Source: JALZVT01 sp964611345 (lineage in GTDB: Bacteria; Pseudomonadota; Gammaproteobacteria; Pseudomonadales; Azotimanducaceae). From it: DNA of 64,000 nt. The notes under the pieces were generated by a model. That model saw only the letters and a list, made by a program, of their open reading frames with translations, was not told where the DNA came from and did not search any database. Where the stretch lies: assembly GCA_964611345.1 (NCBI GenBank), contig CAZSYU010000014.1, positions 1 through 64,000 on the forward strand, written 5' to 3'. Positions 35,308-43,725 of the stretch are shown here, one piece after another. The position numbers and the translations under genes were made by a program. Position 1 is the stretch's first letter. Each line of letters starts with the position of its first letter.

Positions 35308-37032
35308 TTAGCTTCGCTTGGCCCACCGACGGTTCAACGCGGACACCATTGCCAGCAAAGAAGAGGTTACCGTGTTACGGCTAATGCCTGCACCGTAACA
35401 GCGACCATCCGGCTCGTCGTCAATCGCCAGCAAACAGATCGCCTCTGCGTCTTTGCCACGAGACAACGCATGCTCGTGATAATCGATCACGCGCAGGGTC
35501 TCGTTTAACGTGTTTAACATGGCGTTGGCAAAGGCCGCGATAGGTCCAGAGCCTTCACCAGTTACGGTCAGCTTTTGTTCGGACACCATCACCTCAGCGG
35601 TGCATATCTGGGTGTCGTTTGCACCACTGGTAAGCTGATAGTCGAGCAATTTGTAGGGCCCGTCCTCAACCACGTATTGCGCTTCGAGCTCCGCCAAAAT
35701 CTCGCTGGGCTGCACTTCCCTATCGAGCTTCTCAGTCGCGTTCTGCACTAGCGAAGAAAACTCGACCAACATTTCGCGGGGCAAGAGCACGCCATAGTGC
35801 TCTTCAAGAATAAACCCAACCCCGCCTTTACCCGACTGGCTATTAACCCGTATGGCTTCCTTGTACGAAGACCCAATGTCGGCCGGATCAATGGGCAAAT
35901 AGGGAACCTCCCAAAGGTCGTCATCCACCTGGCCCATGCCTTTGCGAATGGCGTCCTGATGCGAACCTGAAAACGCGGTAAACACCAGTTCGCCGGAATA
36001 CGGATGCCGCTCGTGCACGGGCAGTTTATTCAGCCGCGTGACCACGCTTTTGATGCGCTTCATTTCCGAGAAGTTAAGTTCCGGATCAACCCCCTGGGAA
36101 AACAGATTCATGCCGACGGTGACAAGGTCGCAGTTGCCGGTACGCTCACCATTACCAAACAATGTACCTTCGACCCGTTGCGCCCCCGCCAACACCCCAA
36201 GCTCGGTTGCCGCGATACCCGTGCCGCGATCATTGTGGGTATGCAAACTGAGCACAATGCGGTCGCGCCCGGGAAAGTTCTTTAAAAACCACTCCACCTG
36301 GTCGGCATAGATGTTCGGCGTCGACATCTCAACCGTTGCTGGCAGGTTAATGATAATTGGCGCATCCACAGTAGCGCCCCACTCGTCAGCAACGGCCGCA
36401 CACACCTCCACGGCAAAATCCAGCTCAGTGCCGGTAAAACTCTCGGGTGAATATTCAAGGGTCAGGTTGCCTTCGAAGTTGGCCATAGCGGCCTTGACCA
36501 TACGCGTGCCTTCTACAGCCAGTGCCTTGATGCCTGCGCGATCCATATCAAACACTACTCGCCGCTGCAGTGTCGACGTAGAGTTATACAGATGAAAGAT
36601 GGCATTTTTCGCACCCTGCAGGGATTCGGCTGAACGCTCAATCAACTCTTTGCGCGACTGGCACAACACCTGAATGGCAACGTTATCGGGCACTCGATCT
36701 TGTTCGATGATCTGCCGCACAAAGTCAAAATCGGGTTGCGACGCGGCGGGGAAACCCACCTCAATTTCCATGAAACCCATCTCGACCAACAGATCAAAAA
36801 ACTCGAGCTTCTCGGGCACGTTCATCGGATCTACCAGAGCCTGATTACCATCACGCAGATCGACGCTACACCAGCGCGGCGCCTTGGTAATGGTTTTGCC
36901 GGGCCACTCACGATTTGGCAGATCCACCTGTTTGAATGGCTTGTACTTGGTAAACGGCATGCTGGCCGGCGCGTTGCCACCGGTGGTTGGCGTGCCCGTT
37001 GCAATACCTGGGATTCTTTTATCGTTACTCAT
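35308..37032 (-). CDS. leuA: 2-isopropylmalate synthase
   Basis: First committed step of leucine synthesis: acetyl-CoA plus 2-oxoisovalerate to 2-isopropylmalate. The ATG at 37032 (MSNDKRIPGIATG) gives 574 aa, the long LeuA type with a C-terminal LeuA dimer/regulatory domain (DYQLTSGANDTQICTAEVMV). HMGL-like barrel motifs: VDLRDGNQALVDPM, LSLHTHNDRGTGIAATELG, GNGERTGNCDLVT. Upstream, past a 132-bp leader, lies a leucine-rich leader ORF on the same strand. Convergent with the CorC-like gene. Confidence 0.95.
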   Translation of the reverse strand: MSNDKRIPGIATGTPTTGGNAPASMPFTKYKPFKQVDLPNREWPGKTITKAPRWCSVDLRDGNQALVDPMNVPEKLEFFDLLVEMGFMEIEVGFPAASQPDFDFVRQIIEQDRVPDNVAIQVLCQSRKELIERSAESLQGAKNAIFHLYNSTSTLQRRVVFDMDRAGIKALAVEGTRMVKAAMANFEGNLTLEYSPESFTGTELDFAVEVCAAVADEWGATVDAPIIINLPATVEMSTPNIYADQVEWFLKNFPGRDRIVLSLHTHNDRGTGIAATELGVLAGAQRVEGTLFGNGERTGNCDLVTVGMNLFSQGVDPELNFSEMKRIKSVVTRLNKLPVHERHPYSGELVFTAFSGSHQDAIRKGMGQVDDDLWEVPYLPIDPADIGSSYKEAIRVNSQSGKGGVGFILEEHYGVLLPREMLVEFSSLVQNATEKLDREVQPSEILAELEAQYVVEDGPYKLLDYQLTSGANDTQICTAEVMVSEQKLTVTGEGSGPIAAFANAMLNTLNETLRVIDYHEHALSRGKDAEAICLLAIDDEPDGRCYGAGISRNTVTSSLLAMVSALNRRWAKRS

Positions 37033-37164
37033 GACAATTTCAACTTGAAAGCTGTATGCGCTTAAAAACGTGCCCACAGACGCTACCCACAATGCGAGTA
37101 CGACACCTGCGGCGAATATACCTTAGAAGGTAGTTGGGGGATGAATGGGCGAGGCCCTGTAGTG
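37033..37164 (-). promoter_or_regulatory. Untranslated leader between leucine-rich ORF and leuA
   Basis: Transcribed 132-nt interval between the leader ORF stop and the leuA ATG. It has small inverted repeats (GGGCctcGCCC; TACCTT-ct-AAGGTA) and a GTTTTT run about 25 nt before the start codon. No stem strong enough for a classical attenuator terminator was found by eye, and leuA has no strong Shine-Dalgarno. Confidence 0.4.
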
Positions 37165-37473
37165 TTAGTTTGCCGAACCCGCCGGCAGAGGCAGAAGAGG
37201 CAGAAGAGGCAGAAGAGCCAGAAGAGGCAGAAGAGCCAGAGCTAGCAGAATCAGTGCGGNNNNNNNNNNNNNNNNNNNNNNNNNNNNNNNNNNNNNNNNN
37301 NNNNNNNNNNNNNNNNNNNNNNNNNNNNNNNNNNNNNNNNNNNNNNNNNNNNNNNNNNNCAGAAGAGCCAGAGCTAGCAGAATCAGTGCGGGCAGTAGCG
37401 CGCTCAGAGAATGAATCCCAAAACCCGAAAGAGAACCCGAAAGTGAAATCTGCTGGTGCGCCTGAAAAGTCAT
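37165..37473 (-). CDS. Putative leucine leader peptide (leuL-like), interrupted by assembly gap
   Basis: On the minus strand an ATG at 37473 opens a frame that enters the N run and leaves it in the same frame, ending TAA at 37165, 132 bp before leuA. With the duplicated flank collapsed it reads 58 aa with 20 Leu, mostly in LLP and LLA repeats coded by CTG, CTT and CTA. Position, strand and composition suggest a leucine-sensing leader as in leu attenuators. It is longer than E. coli LeuL (28 aa), the repeat number is uncertain at the gap, and a hydrophobic microprotein is an alternative. Confidence 0.5.
   Translation of the reverse strand: MTFQAHQQISLSGSLSGFGIHSLSALLPALILLALALLXXXXXXXXXXXXXXXXXXXXXXXXXXXXXXXXXXALILLALALLPLLALLPLLPLLPLPAGSAN
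37182..37246. repeat. 9/18-bp tandem repeat inside the leader ORF
   Basis: About seven units related to gcagaagag/gccagaaga in tandem. On the minus strand they encode repeated LLP/LLA. The assembly breaks at the edge of this array, so copy number may be wrong. Confidence 0.8.
37260..37359. other. Assembly gap (100 N) with 32-bp identical flanks
   Basis: Exactly 100 N. The 32 bases before it (37228-37259) recur right after it (37360-37391). As the break is at a tandem array, collapsing the copy may still lose repeat units. Confidence 0.88.
37422..37445. repeat. 12-bp tandem duplication near the leader ORF start
   Basis: aacccgaaagag followed by aacccgaaagtg. In the leader frame it encodes a repeated Leu-Ser-Gly-Ser/Phe unit. 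Confidence 0.85.
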
Positions 37474-37480
37474 GGCCAAG

Positions 37481-37510
37481 ACTATAGGCCAGCACTTGCG
37501 GTTTTGCCAA
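37481..37510 (-). promoter_or_regulatory. Predicted sigma-70 promoter of leader ORF-leuA
   Basis: On the minus strand TTGGCA (37505-37510), 18-bp spacer, TATAGT (37481-37486). The start of transcription would fall at or next to the leader ATG at 37473, so the leader peptide may be translated from a leaderless RNA. Confidence 0.5.
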
Positions 37511-37555
37511 CCCCTTATCCAAGTTGTGTAAAGCTCGTTGTGAGTAGCAGCAAGG

Positions 37556-38092
37556 TCATGGTCGATCGGGTTCAGACATGGCTTGCAGCTTGCCCGCAAA
37601 CCGCTGGGAGTTTGCGACATAGCCCGCTGCTCCTAGCGAAATAGCAGTGGCTTCCTCTTCCGTAAAGGTACGCACGACCTTCGCCGGTGAACCCAGAATC
37701 ATGGAATTGTCTGGAAACTCCTTGTTCTCGGTAATTAGCGAATGCGCCCCGACCAGACACCCCTTGCCAATCTTCGCGCCGTTCAGCACGGTGCTGCCGA
37801 TACCTATGAGGCTGCCATCGCCGATAGTGCACCCGTGCAGCATCACCATGTGTCCAATGGTGACGTTGGCACCGATTGTAAGCGGTATGCCAGGGTCGGT
37901 ATGCAGCACAGACCCGTCTTGCACGTTGCTGTTTTCGCCCACAGTAATCAGGTCGTTGTCACCCCTGACGACCGCGTTAAACCAGATGCTTGCGTTGTTT
38001 TTAAGCACGACAGACCCCATGACATCCGCGCTGTCGGCAACAAAGTAGTCACCCTCGGCGACAACGCGACGATCGCCTAATTGATAAATCAT
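37556..38092 (-). CDS. Gamma-carbonic anhydrase family protein
   Basis: Left-handed beta-helix protein (178 aa) of hexapeptide repeats, related to YrdA/PaaY/CaiE. The repeats run through VMGSVVLKNNASIWFNAVVRG, DGSVLHTDPGIPLTIG and IGHMVMLHGCTIGDGSLIG (given in part). The His positions of the gamma-CA metal site are present (LHTD, IGHMVMLHGC). Whether it has carbonic anhydrase activity is unknown for most members. Transcribed towards leuA with about 80 bp between its stop and the leader ORF. Confidence 0.88.
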   Translation of the reverse strand: MIYQLGDRRVVAEGDYFVADSADVMGSVVLKNNASIWFNAVVRGDNDLITVGENSNVQDGSVLHTDPGIPLTIGANVTIGHMVMLHGCTIGDGSLIGIGSTVLNGAKIGKGCLVGAHSLITENKEFPDNSMILGSPAKVVRTFTEEEATAISLGAAGYVANSQRFAGKLQAMSEPDRP

Positions 38093-38236
38093 GTGTCTTT
38101 CTCCGGCAAATGTATCTTTCCTGTAATTCTACCCTCAAACATGTGGCCAAGTTCAGCCAACAAGCCAGTTACAGCTCACTCATAGAGTCATACTCGAAGC
38201 AAGTGCATAGTTAGTGCTTGATTGAGGAGTTGCCCA

Positions 38237-38632
38237 ATGTCCCTACCAGAGTTTGAAGTCCTGGTTGATATGGCCCGTCACGACCCAACCGGACTGGAAG
38301 AACTGCGGTCTACACTTATTACCGGCGTGATCGACGGTGCCCGTACGCCACAGCAACAGCAACGTCTTGCTGGTTTGCAGTTTCGTATTGACCTTGAACG
38401 CCGCAAGTCGAGTTCTGCCATGGGGGCAACTATTCGCATCTCCGAGATGATGTGCCGGTCACTTGCCGATCTGCATCTCTCTATTGTCGCCCCGGAAGAC
38501 CTCGACGGCGTCGCTGAGGAAATCGAACTGCATGACGTTGGCGCCACCATCGTGCCTTTTCCAAAACCGTTGAATTTACATAAAAGTGAAGAAGAACCCG
38601 CGGCAGAGCTGCACGCGGCTGACGACGAATAA
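38237..38632 (+). CDS. DUF3135 domain protein
   Basis: Small soluble protein (131 aa) of the DUF3135 family, known mainly from gammaproteobacteria and without an assigned function. Conserved segments seen: FEVLVDMARHDPTGLEELR, RLAGLQFRIDLERRKSSSAM and IRISEMMCRSLADLH. The start ATG at 38237 has GGAG 9 nt upstream. The last 45 residues are variable and acidic. Confidence 0.8.
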   Translation: MSLPEFEVLVDMARHDPTGLEELRSTLITGVIDGARTPQQQQRLAGLQFRIDLERRKSSSAMGATIRISEMMCRSLADLHLSIVAPEDLDGVAEEIELHDVGATIVPFPKPLNLHKSEEEPAAELHAADDE

Positions 38633-38684
38633 TTCGGTGCCAGCACAGCTATACTGGAGCTTGACCCGCTAGACGCCGTTGCCG

Positions 38685-39233
38685 ATGAAATTTTGCAGTG
38701 AGTGCGCGGGCCAGATAACTCTGGCCGTGCCGGACGACGATACCCGCGAACGGTTTGTGTGTACGCAATGCAACACCATTCACTATCGCAATCCCAAGGT
38801 GGTCGCCGGTTGTCTGCCGCTTTGGCAAGACAAAGTGTTGTTGTGCAAGCGCGCGATCGAGCCACGCAAGGGCTACTGGACGCTGCCAGCCGGTTATCTT
38901 GAAAATGGCGAAACCATCGAAGCTGGCGCCCACCGGGAAACCTGGGAAGAGGCCGCCGCCAACGTAGAAGCATCAACGCTCTATACCGTCTTCAGCCTGC
39001 CGCACATCTCACAGGTGTATATGTTCTATAAAGCCGATGTCGTGGACGGCAAGTTTGGTGTAGGCAGTGAGAGTCTCGACTCCGGGCTGTTTACCGAAGC
39101 GGAAATACCCTGGGATGAACTCGCCTTCCCTGTGGTGACCGACACGCTGAAACACTATTTCGCAGACCGCAAGAACGGCACTTATCCGGTGCATGAGGGC
39201 GTCATCGAGTTCAAGCGCCGACTAAAGAAGTAG
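38685..39233 (+). CDS. Nudix hydrolase with zinc ribbon (NUDT14/NudC-like)
   Basis: Nudix hydrolase, 182 aa from the ATG at 38685. An N-terminal zinc ribbon (CSEC ... CTQC), then HYRNPKVVAGCLPLW, and the Nudix box GYLENGETIEAGAHRETWEEAAANV, where Ala replaces the usual late Gly of REXXEEXG. The catalytic RETWEE acidic core is intact. Substrate cannot be told; relatives act on nucleotide-sugar or ADP-ribose-like diphosphates. Convergent with purL. Confidence 0.85.
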   Translation: MKFCSECAGQITLAVPDDDTRERFVCTQCNTIHYRNPKVVAGCLPLWQDKVLLCKRAIEPRKGYWTLPAGYLENGETIEAGAHRETWEEAAANVEASTLYTVFSLPHISQVYMFYKADVVDGKFGVGSESLDSGLFTEAEIPWDELAFPVVTDTLKHYFADRKNGTYPVHEGVIEFKRRLKK

Positions 39234-39254
39234 CCATCAGACAATCGGCCAAAA

Positions 39255-42200
39255 TTACCCCAGGGCTACCCGCGCATTGCGAAACAACCGCAACCATGGA
39301 GCGGCTTCTTGCCAAGACGGATCACACCAGGCGTTTTGCGAGGCACGAAAAACCCGTTCGGGATGCGGCATCATAATCAGCACCCTACCTTCTGCTGCCG
39401 TTAAACCCGCAATACCATTCGGTGAGCCATTGGGATTTGCCGGGTAATCCTGGGTAACCTGATGCTGGTTATCAACGTAACGAAGCACTGTTTCTGGCAC
39501 ACCCGCAGCACCCAGCTCAGCAAAGCCTTCACCGTGCGCAACCGCCACCGGCAACACACTGCCGCTCATTGCAGTAAGCCAAGGTGAATCCGAGGATTCA
39601 ACCTTGACTAGCACGGTGCGGCCCTCGAACTGCTGCGAGGCATTGGTAACAAAGCGCGGCCAACTGTCTGCGCCCGGCACCAAGGACTTCAACTGCGCGA
39701 ACATCTGACAACCATTGCACACACCAAGTGCTAATGTGTCGCGCGCAAAGAAACGCTCAAAAGCCTCACGTACTGACGTGTCAAACAAAATCGACTTAGC
39801 CCAGCCACCACCGCCGCCAAGTACGTCGCCGTAAGAGAAACCGCCGCAGGCAACAAGGGCCGAGTAGTTATCGAGTAACTCGGGTTGCGCCAACAGATCG
39901 CTCATGTGGACGTCCACCGCAGTAAAGCCAGCACGGTCAAACGCCGCCGCCATTTCGATCTGGCCATTAACACCTTGCTCGCGCAACACGGCGATGGGCG
40001 GTCGCGCGAGATTCACAAAGGGTGCGGTTATGTCCTCGTCCACCGCAAAGCTCAGTCGTGCCGACAAGCCCGGATCCGCTTTGGCAATGCTGGCAAATTC
40101 CATATCCGCGCATGCAGGGTTATCGCGCAGGCGTTGCAGGTGATAACTGGTAGACGCCCACTGCTGCTGCAGTGTTACCCGGTCAGATTCAAGCAGCGTT
40201 TCAGCGCCCGCACGAATCCGCACAGCGCCCGTCACAACAGGCGCACCAATGACACGCGCCGCTACGCCACGCGCCGCAAAATCCGCACAGACCAAATCGG
40301 CATCCGCAGAGCGCACCTGCACCAACGCACCAAGTTCTTCGTTGAACAGCTCGGCAAACACGTCGCCCCGATCAGTAGCGCTCGCGGCCAGCTCAATAGC
40401 AATTCCGCACCGGCCAGCGAAGCCCATTTCCAGAGCGGCGACCAGCATGCCGCCATCACTGCGGTCGTGGTAAGCCAGCAGTCGATTTGCATCGTTGTTT
40501 GCAAGCACACCGTTAAACAGACCAATCAACCACTCTGGATCATCAACATCTGGCGTTTCAGTGCCTAACTGATTACTGACCTGGGCCAAAGCGCTGCCAC
40601 CCAAACGTTGCCGATCATTCGACAGCAACAGTAGTTTGGTGTCAGGTATGTCGAGGCGCAGCTGTGGAGTGAGGGTTTGGCGAATGTCTGTCACGGGCGC
40701 AAACGCCGTAATGTTCACAGTCATTGGCGAGGTTACCGACTGCTCCTGCGCGCCTGCTGTAGCGTCAGTGTTCACAGGCTCATCGGCCTGCCATGCGGTG
40801 CGCATCGACAGACTGTCTTTGCCCACAGGAACGGCAATGCCAAGCGCCGGACAGAGTTCCATACCCACCGCACGAACCGCCTCGAACAGCGCCTGATCTT
40901 CCTGGCCACGACCCGCTGCTGCCATCCAGTTGGCCGACAGCACCACCCGCGACAGCTCAGTCACGCGCGCCGCCAGCAGATTGGTTAGCGCCTCACCCAC
41001 CGCCATCCGGGCCGACGCCGCCGGGTTTAGCAGTGCGAGTGCCGGTCGTTCACCCATGCACATCGCCTCACCAGTGTAGGCATTAAAGCCCGACGCGGTG
41101 ACCGCCACATCAGCCACCGGCTCCTGCCAGGGACCCACCATCTGCTCTTGCGCCACCAACCCCGTGATACTGCGATCACCAATGGTGATTAAAAATTTCT
41201 TGCTGCCCACCGCCGGAAACCGCAGCACACGTGCTAACACCGCGGCGAGATCAGCCTCGGCGAGCTCGAACACAGAGCTCGGCCGCGGCACACTTTTGTA
41301 ACTGCGATGCAGTTGTGGCGCATTGCCAAACAACACATCCATCGGCAGATCAACGGGCGCCTCACCAAGCTGCGAATCACTTACCCGTAAATGCGCCTCG
41401 GGCGTTGCCTCCCCAACGACGGCATAGGGGCAGCGTTCCCGCGCACAAATCGCTGCAAAGGTGGCAAGCTTGTCTGCTGCAACCGCCATTACATAGCGCT
41501 CCTGGGCTTCGTTGCACCAGATCTCCATGGGCGCCATACCCGGATCGGCATTGGGTACCTGCCGCAATTCAAAATCAGCGCCGGTACCTGCATCTTTGGC
41601 CAGTTCAGGCAGCGCGTTCGATAATCCCCCCGCTCCAACGTCATGAATGAGTTGCACAGGATTCGCATCACCAAGCGCACAGCACGCATCAATCACCTCC
41701 TGACAACGCCGCTGCATCTCCGCGTTGCCGCGCTGGACCGACGCAAAATCGAGATCGCTACGACTTTGCCCCGAGGTCATGCTTGACGCTGCACCACCGC
41801 CGAGACCGATCAACATGGCGGGTCCGCCAAGCACCACCAGCTTGGCACCGGGCGCGACGGGCGCAGCCAGTACATGTTCAGCACGCACATTGCCCAATCC
41901 ACCTGCCACCATAATTGGCTTGTGGTAGCCGACGTGGTCGTTGCCACCCATCGGGTCGCGCTGTTCTAGCGTGCGAAAATAACCAGCAAGAGCCGGCCGA
42001 CCAAACTCATTGTTGAAACTGGCAGCACCAATGGGTCCCTCCAGCATGATGGTAAGCGCACTGACGATGTGCTCGGGTTTGCCAATGGTGGTTTCCCATG
42101 GCTGCTCGTCCCCCGGGATCATCAGGTGCGAGGTGGTAAAGCCAGCAAGCCCAGCCTTCGGCTTCGAGCCGCGGCCAACGGCGCCTTCATCACGAATTTC

Positions 42201-43151
42201 GCCACCCGACCCGGTCGCCGCCCCGGGGAACGGTGCAATCGCCGTGGGATGGTTGTGGGTTTCGACCTTCATCAATACGTGCACAGGCTCGTCAACAAAC
42301 TCGTATGTTTGGTTTTCGGGATTGACCAACAGCCGCTGCTGCCTGGGACCCTCAATCACCGCCGCGTTATCGGCATAAGCACTCAACACACCGCGACCAT
42401 TAATGTGCTGGTGGGTGTTGCGAATCATCTGAAACAGCGAATGTTGTTGCGCCACCCCATCAACGTCCCAGCCAGCATTGAACACCTTGTGCCGGCAGTG
42501 CTCAGAATTGGCCTGCGCAAACATCATGAGTTCAACATCCGTTGGATCGCGCTCAAGGGCGGCAAACGCAGCTGCCAAATAACTGACTTCTTCCTCAGAC
42601 AGCGCAAGTCCCAGCTCTGCGTTGGCTGCGGCAAGTTCGGTCACCGGCACATGCCGCAGAGGTTTTGGCGGTGCGCGTTCAAACAAGGCGGCGAAATCCT
42701 CGCCGCTCACCAGCGTCTCGGTCATGCGGTCAAACAACTCCGCCCCCAGCGCTTGCAGATTCTGCTGCGAGCAGGCACTCAAACCCCCATCGTGTTGCAC
42801 ATACCAACGCACACCACGCTCAACCCGTTTCACCTGGGTCATGCCACAGATCGTAAAAATATCGCTGGCCTTGCTGGACCAGGGCGAAATCGTGCCTGCC
42901 CGGGGCAGCACTGTGCCCACCAGTTCGCCCAGGGGCTGCGGCAGGTTTTGCGTGGGACCGTAATCAAGTAACTGCGCGGCCTTCTCTGTATCTCCTGGCA
43001 CCAGGCTCGAGGTGCAATCGAGCAAATGTACATACTCTGCGTAGCAGGCTTGGACCTCGGGTACACGCTGTTGCAACCGCTTGAGTATTTTTGCGAGGGC
43101 AAAGGCAGACAGCGCCGCGCGCCCCGGTAACAAAACAATCTCACTACTCAA
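39255..43151 (-). CDS. purL: Phosphoribosylformylglycinamidine synthase
   Basis: Large single-chain FGAM synthetase of purine synthesis: FGAR + ATP + Gln to FGAM. 1298 aa from a TTG at 43151 (SSEIVLLPGRAALSAF), chosen because AGGAGA lies 8 nt upstream and the length equals E. coli PurL (1295 aa). AIRS-type domains carry KVETHNHPTAIAPFPGAATG and DVGAGGLSNALPEL. The C-terminal glutaminase domain has GVCNGCQMFAQL (nucleophilic Cys) and MPHPERVFR. The frame upstream of 43151 overlaps tadA and is not needed. Confidence 0.95.
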   Translation of the reverse strand: MSSEIVLLPGRAALSAFALAKILKRLQQRVPEVQACYAEYVHLLDCTSSLVPGDTEKAAQLLDYGPTQNLPQPLGELVGTVLPRAGTISPWSSKASDIFTICGMTQVKRVERGVRWYVQHDGGLSACSQQNLQALGAELFDRMTETLVSGEDFAALFERAPPKPLRHVPVTELAAANAELGLALSEEEVSYLAAAFAALERDPTDVELMMFAQANSEHCRHKVFNAGWDVDGVAQQHSLFQMIRNTHQHINGRGVLSAYADNAAVIEGPRQQRLLVNPENQTYEFVDEPVHVLMKVETHNHPTAIAPFPGAATGSGGEIRDEGAVGRGSKPKAGLAGFTTSHLMIPGDEQPWETTIGKPEHIVSALTIMLEGPIGAASFNNEFGRPALAGYFRTLEQRDPMGGNDHVGYHKPIMVAGGLGNVRAEHVLAAPVAPGAKLVVLGGPAMLIGLGGGAASSMTSGQSRSDLDFASVQRGNAEMQRRCQEVIDACCALGDANPVQLIHDVGAGGLSNALPELAKDAGTGADFELRQVPNADPGMAPMEIWCNEAQERYVMAVAADKLATFAAICARERCPYAVVGEATPEAHLRVSDSQLGEAPVDLPMDVLFGNAPQLHRSYKSVPRPSSVFELAEADLAAVLARVLRFPAVGSKKFLITIGDRSITGLVAQEQMVGPWQEPVADVAVTASGFNAYTGEAMCMGERPALALLNPAASARMAVGEALTNLLAARVTELSRVVLSANWMAAAGRGQEDQALFEAVRAVGMELCPALGIAVPVGKDSLSMRTAWQADEPVNTDATAGAQEQSVTSPMTVNITAFAPVTDIRQTLTPQLRLDIPDTKLLLLSNDRQRLGGSALAQVSNQLGTETPDVDDPEWLIGLFNGVLANNDANRLLAYHDRSDGGMLVAALEMGFAGRCGIAIELAASATDRGDVFAELFNEELGALVQVRSADADLVCADFAARGVAARVIGAPVVTGAVRIRAGAETLLESDRVTLQQQWASTSYHLQRLRDNPACADMEFASIAKADPGLSARLSFAVDEDITAPFVNLARPPIAVLREQGVNGQIEMAAAFDRAGFTAVDVHMSDLLAQPELLDNYSALVACGGFSYGDVLGGGGGWAKSILFDTSVREAFERFFARDTLALGVCNGCQMFAQLKSLVPGADSWPRFVTNASQQFEGRTVLVKVESSDSPWLTAMSGSVLPVAVAHGEGFAELGAAGVPETVLRYVDNQHQVTQDYPANPNGSPNGIAGLTAAEGRVLIMMPHPERVFRASQNAWCDPSWQEAAPWLRLFRNARVALG

Positions 43152-43194
43152 GCGAGTGCTCTCCTGTGTGTTACTACTTGTATTTGATACCGAA

Positions 43195-43680
43195 TCATTT
43201 GGTATCGAGGCGCCGGGCTTGAAAAAACTCGCGCAGCTTGGCGCCACACTCCTGCGCCAGACAACCAGCTTCTACCATCGGCAGATGGTTGTAGCGCTTG
43301 TCAGGGCGCATGCTTGCGCCAAGCAAATCAATCGCGCCGGCGCGCGGTTCCGGCGCGCCATACACAATCCGCGCAATCCGTGCATGCACACAGGCGCCCA
43401 GACACATGGTGCAGGGCTCTATAGTGCTGTAGAGCGTTGCGTTCGCCAGCCGGTAGTTAGCAAGAGCCTCGCTCGCTGCACGTATGGCCACGACTTCAGC
43501 GTGGGCGGTGGGATCTTGAGTGGCTATTTGCTGGTTGTGACCGCGACCGGCAATAGCGCCATCAATAACCACCACTGCACCCACGGGCACCTCATCCATA
43601 GCAGCGGCTGCGTCCGCCAGCGATAACGCCGCACGCATAAATCGCTCATCATCTGTTTGCGTTGGCAGATCCGCAGTCAT
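43195..43680 (-). CDS. tadA: tRNA-specific adenosine deaminase TadA
   Basis: Converts A34 to inosine in tRNA-Arg(ACG). 161 aa with the zinc and catalytic motifs HAEVVAIR and PCTMCLGACVHARI and the C-terminal GAKLREFF. The start ATG at 43680 has GGTG 5 nt upstream; a GTG at 43695 is possible. Lies between guaA and purL; mltF, often located here, is absent. Confidence 0.94.
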   Translation of the reverse strand: MTADLPTQTDDERFMRAALSLADAAAAMDEVPVGAVVVIDGAIAGRGHNQQIATQDPTAHAEVVAIRAASEALANYRLANATLYSTIEPCTMCLGACVHARIARIVYGAPEPRAGAIDLLGASMRPDKRYNHLPMVEAGCLAQECGAKLREFFQARRLDTK

Positions 43681-43725
43681 GACATCACCGCCCACCTGTA
43701 CCTACCTATTGCCACCAAGTCTCAC

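Noticed and set aside
37134..37487. Acidic plus-strand frame (EAEEAEEPEE) through the second gap
   Set aside because: It is the complement of the leucine-rich leader; no promoter or ribosome site on the plus strand, whereas the minus-strand reading fits upstream of leuA.
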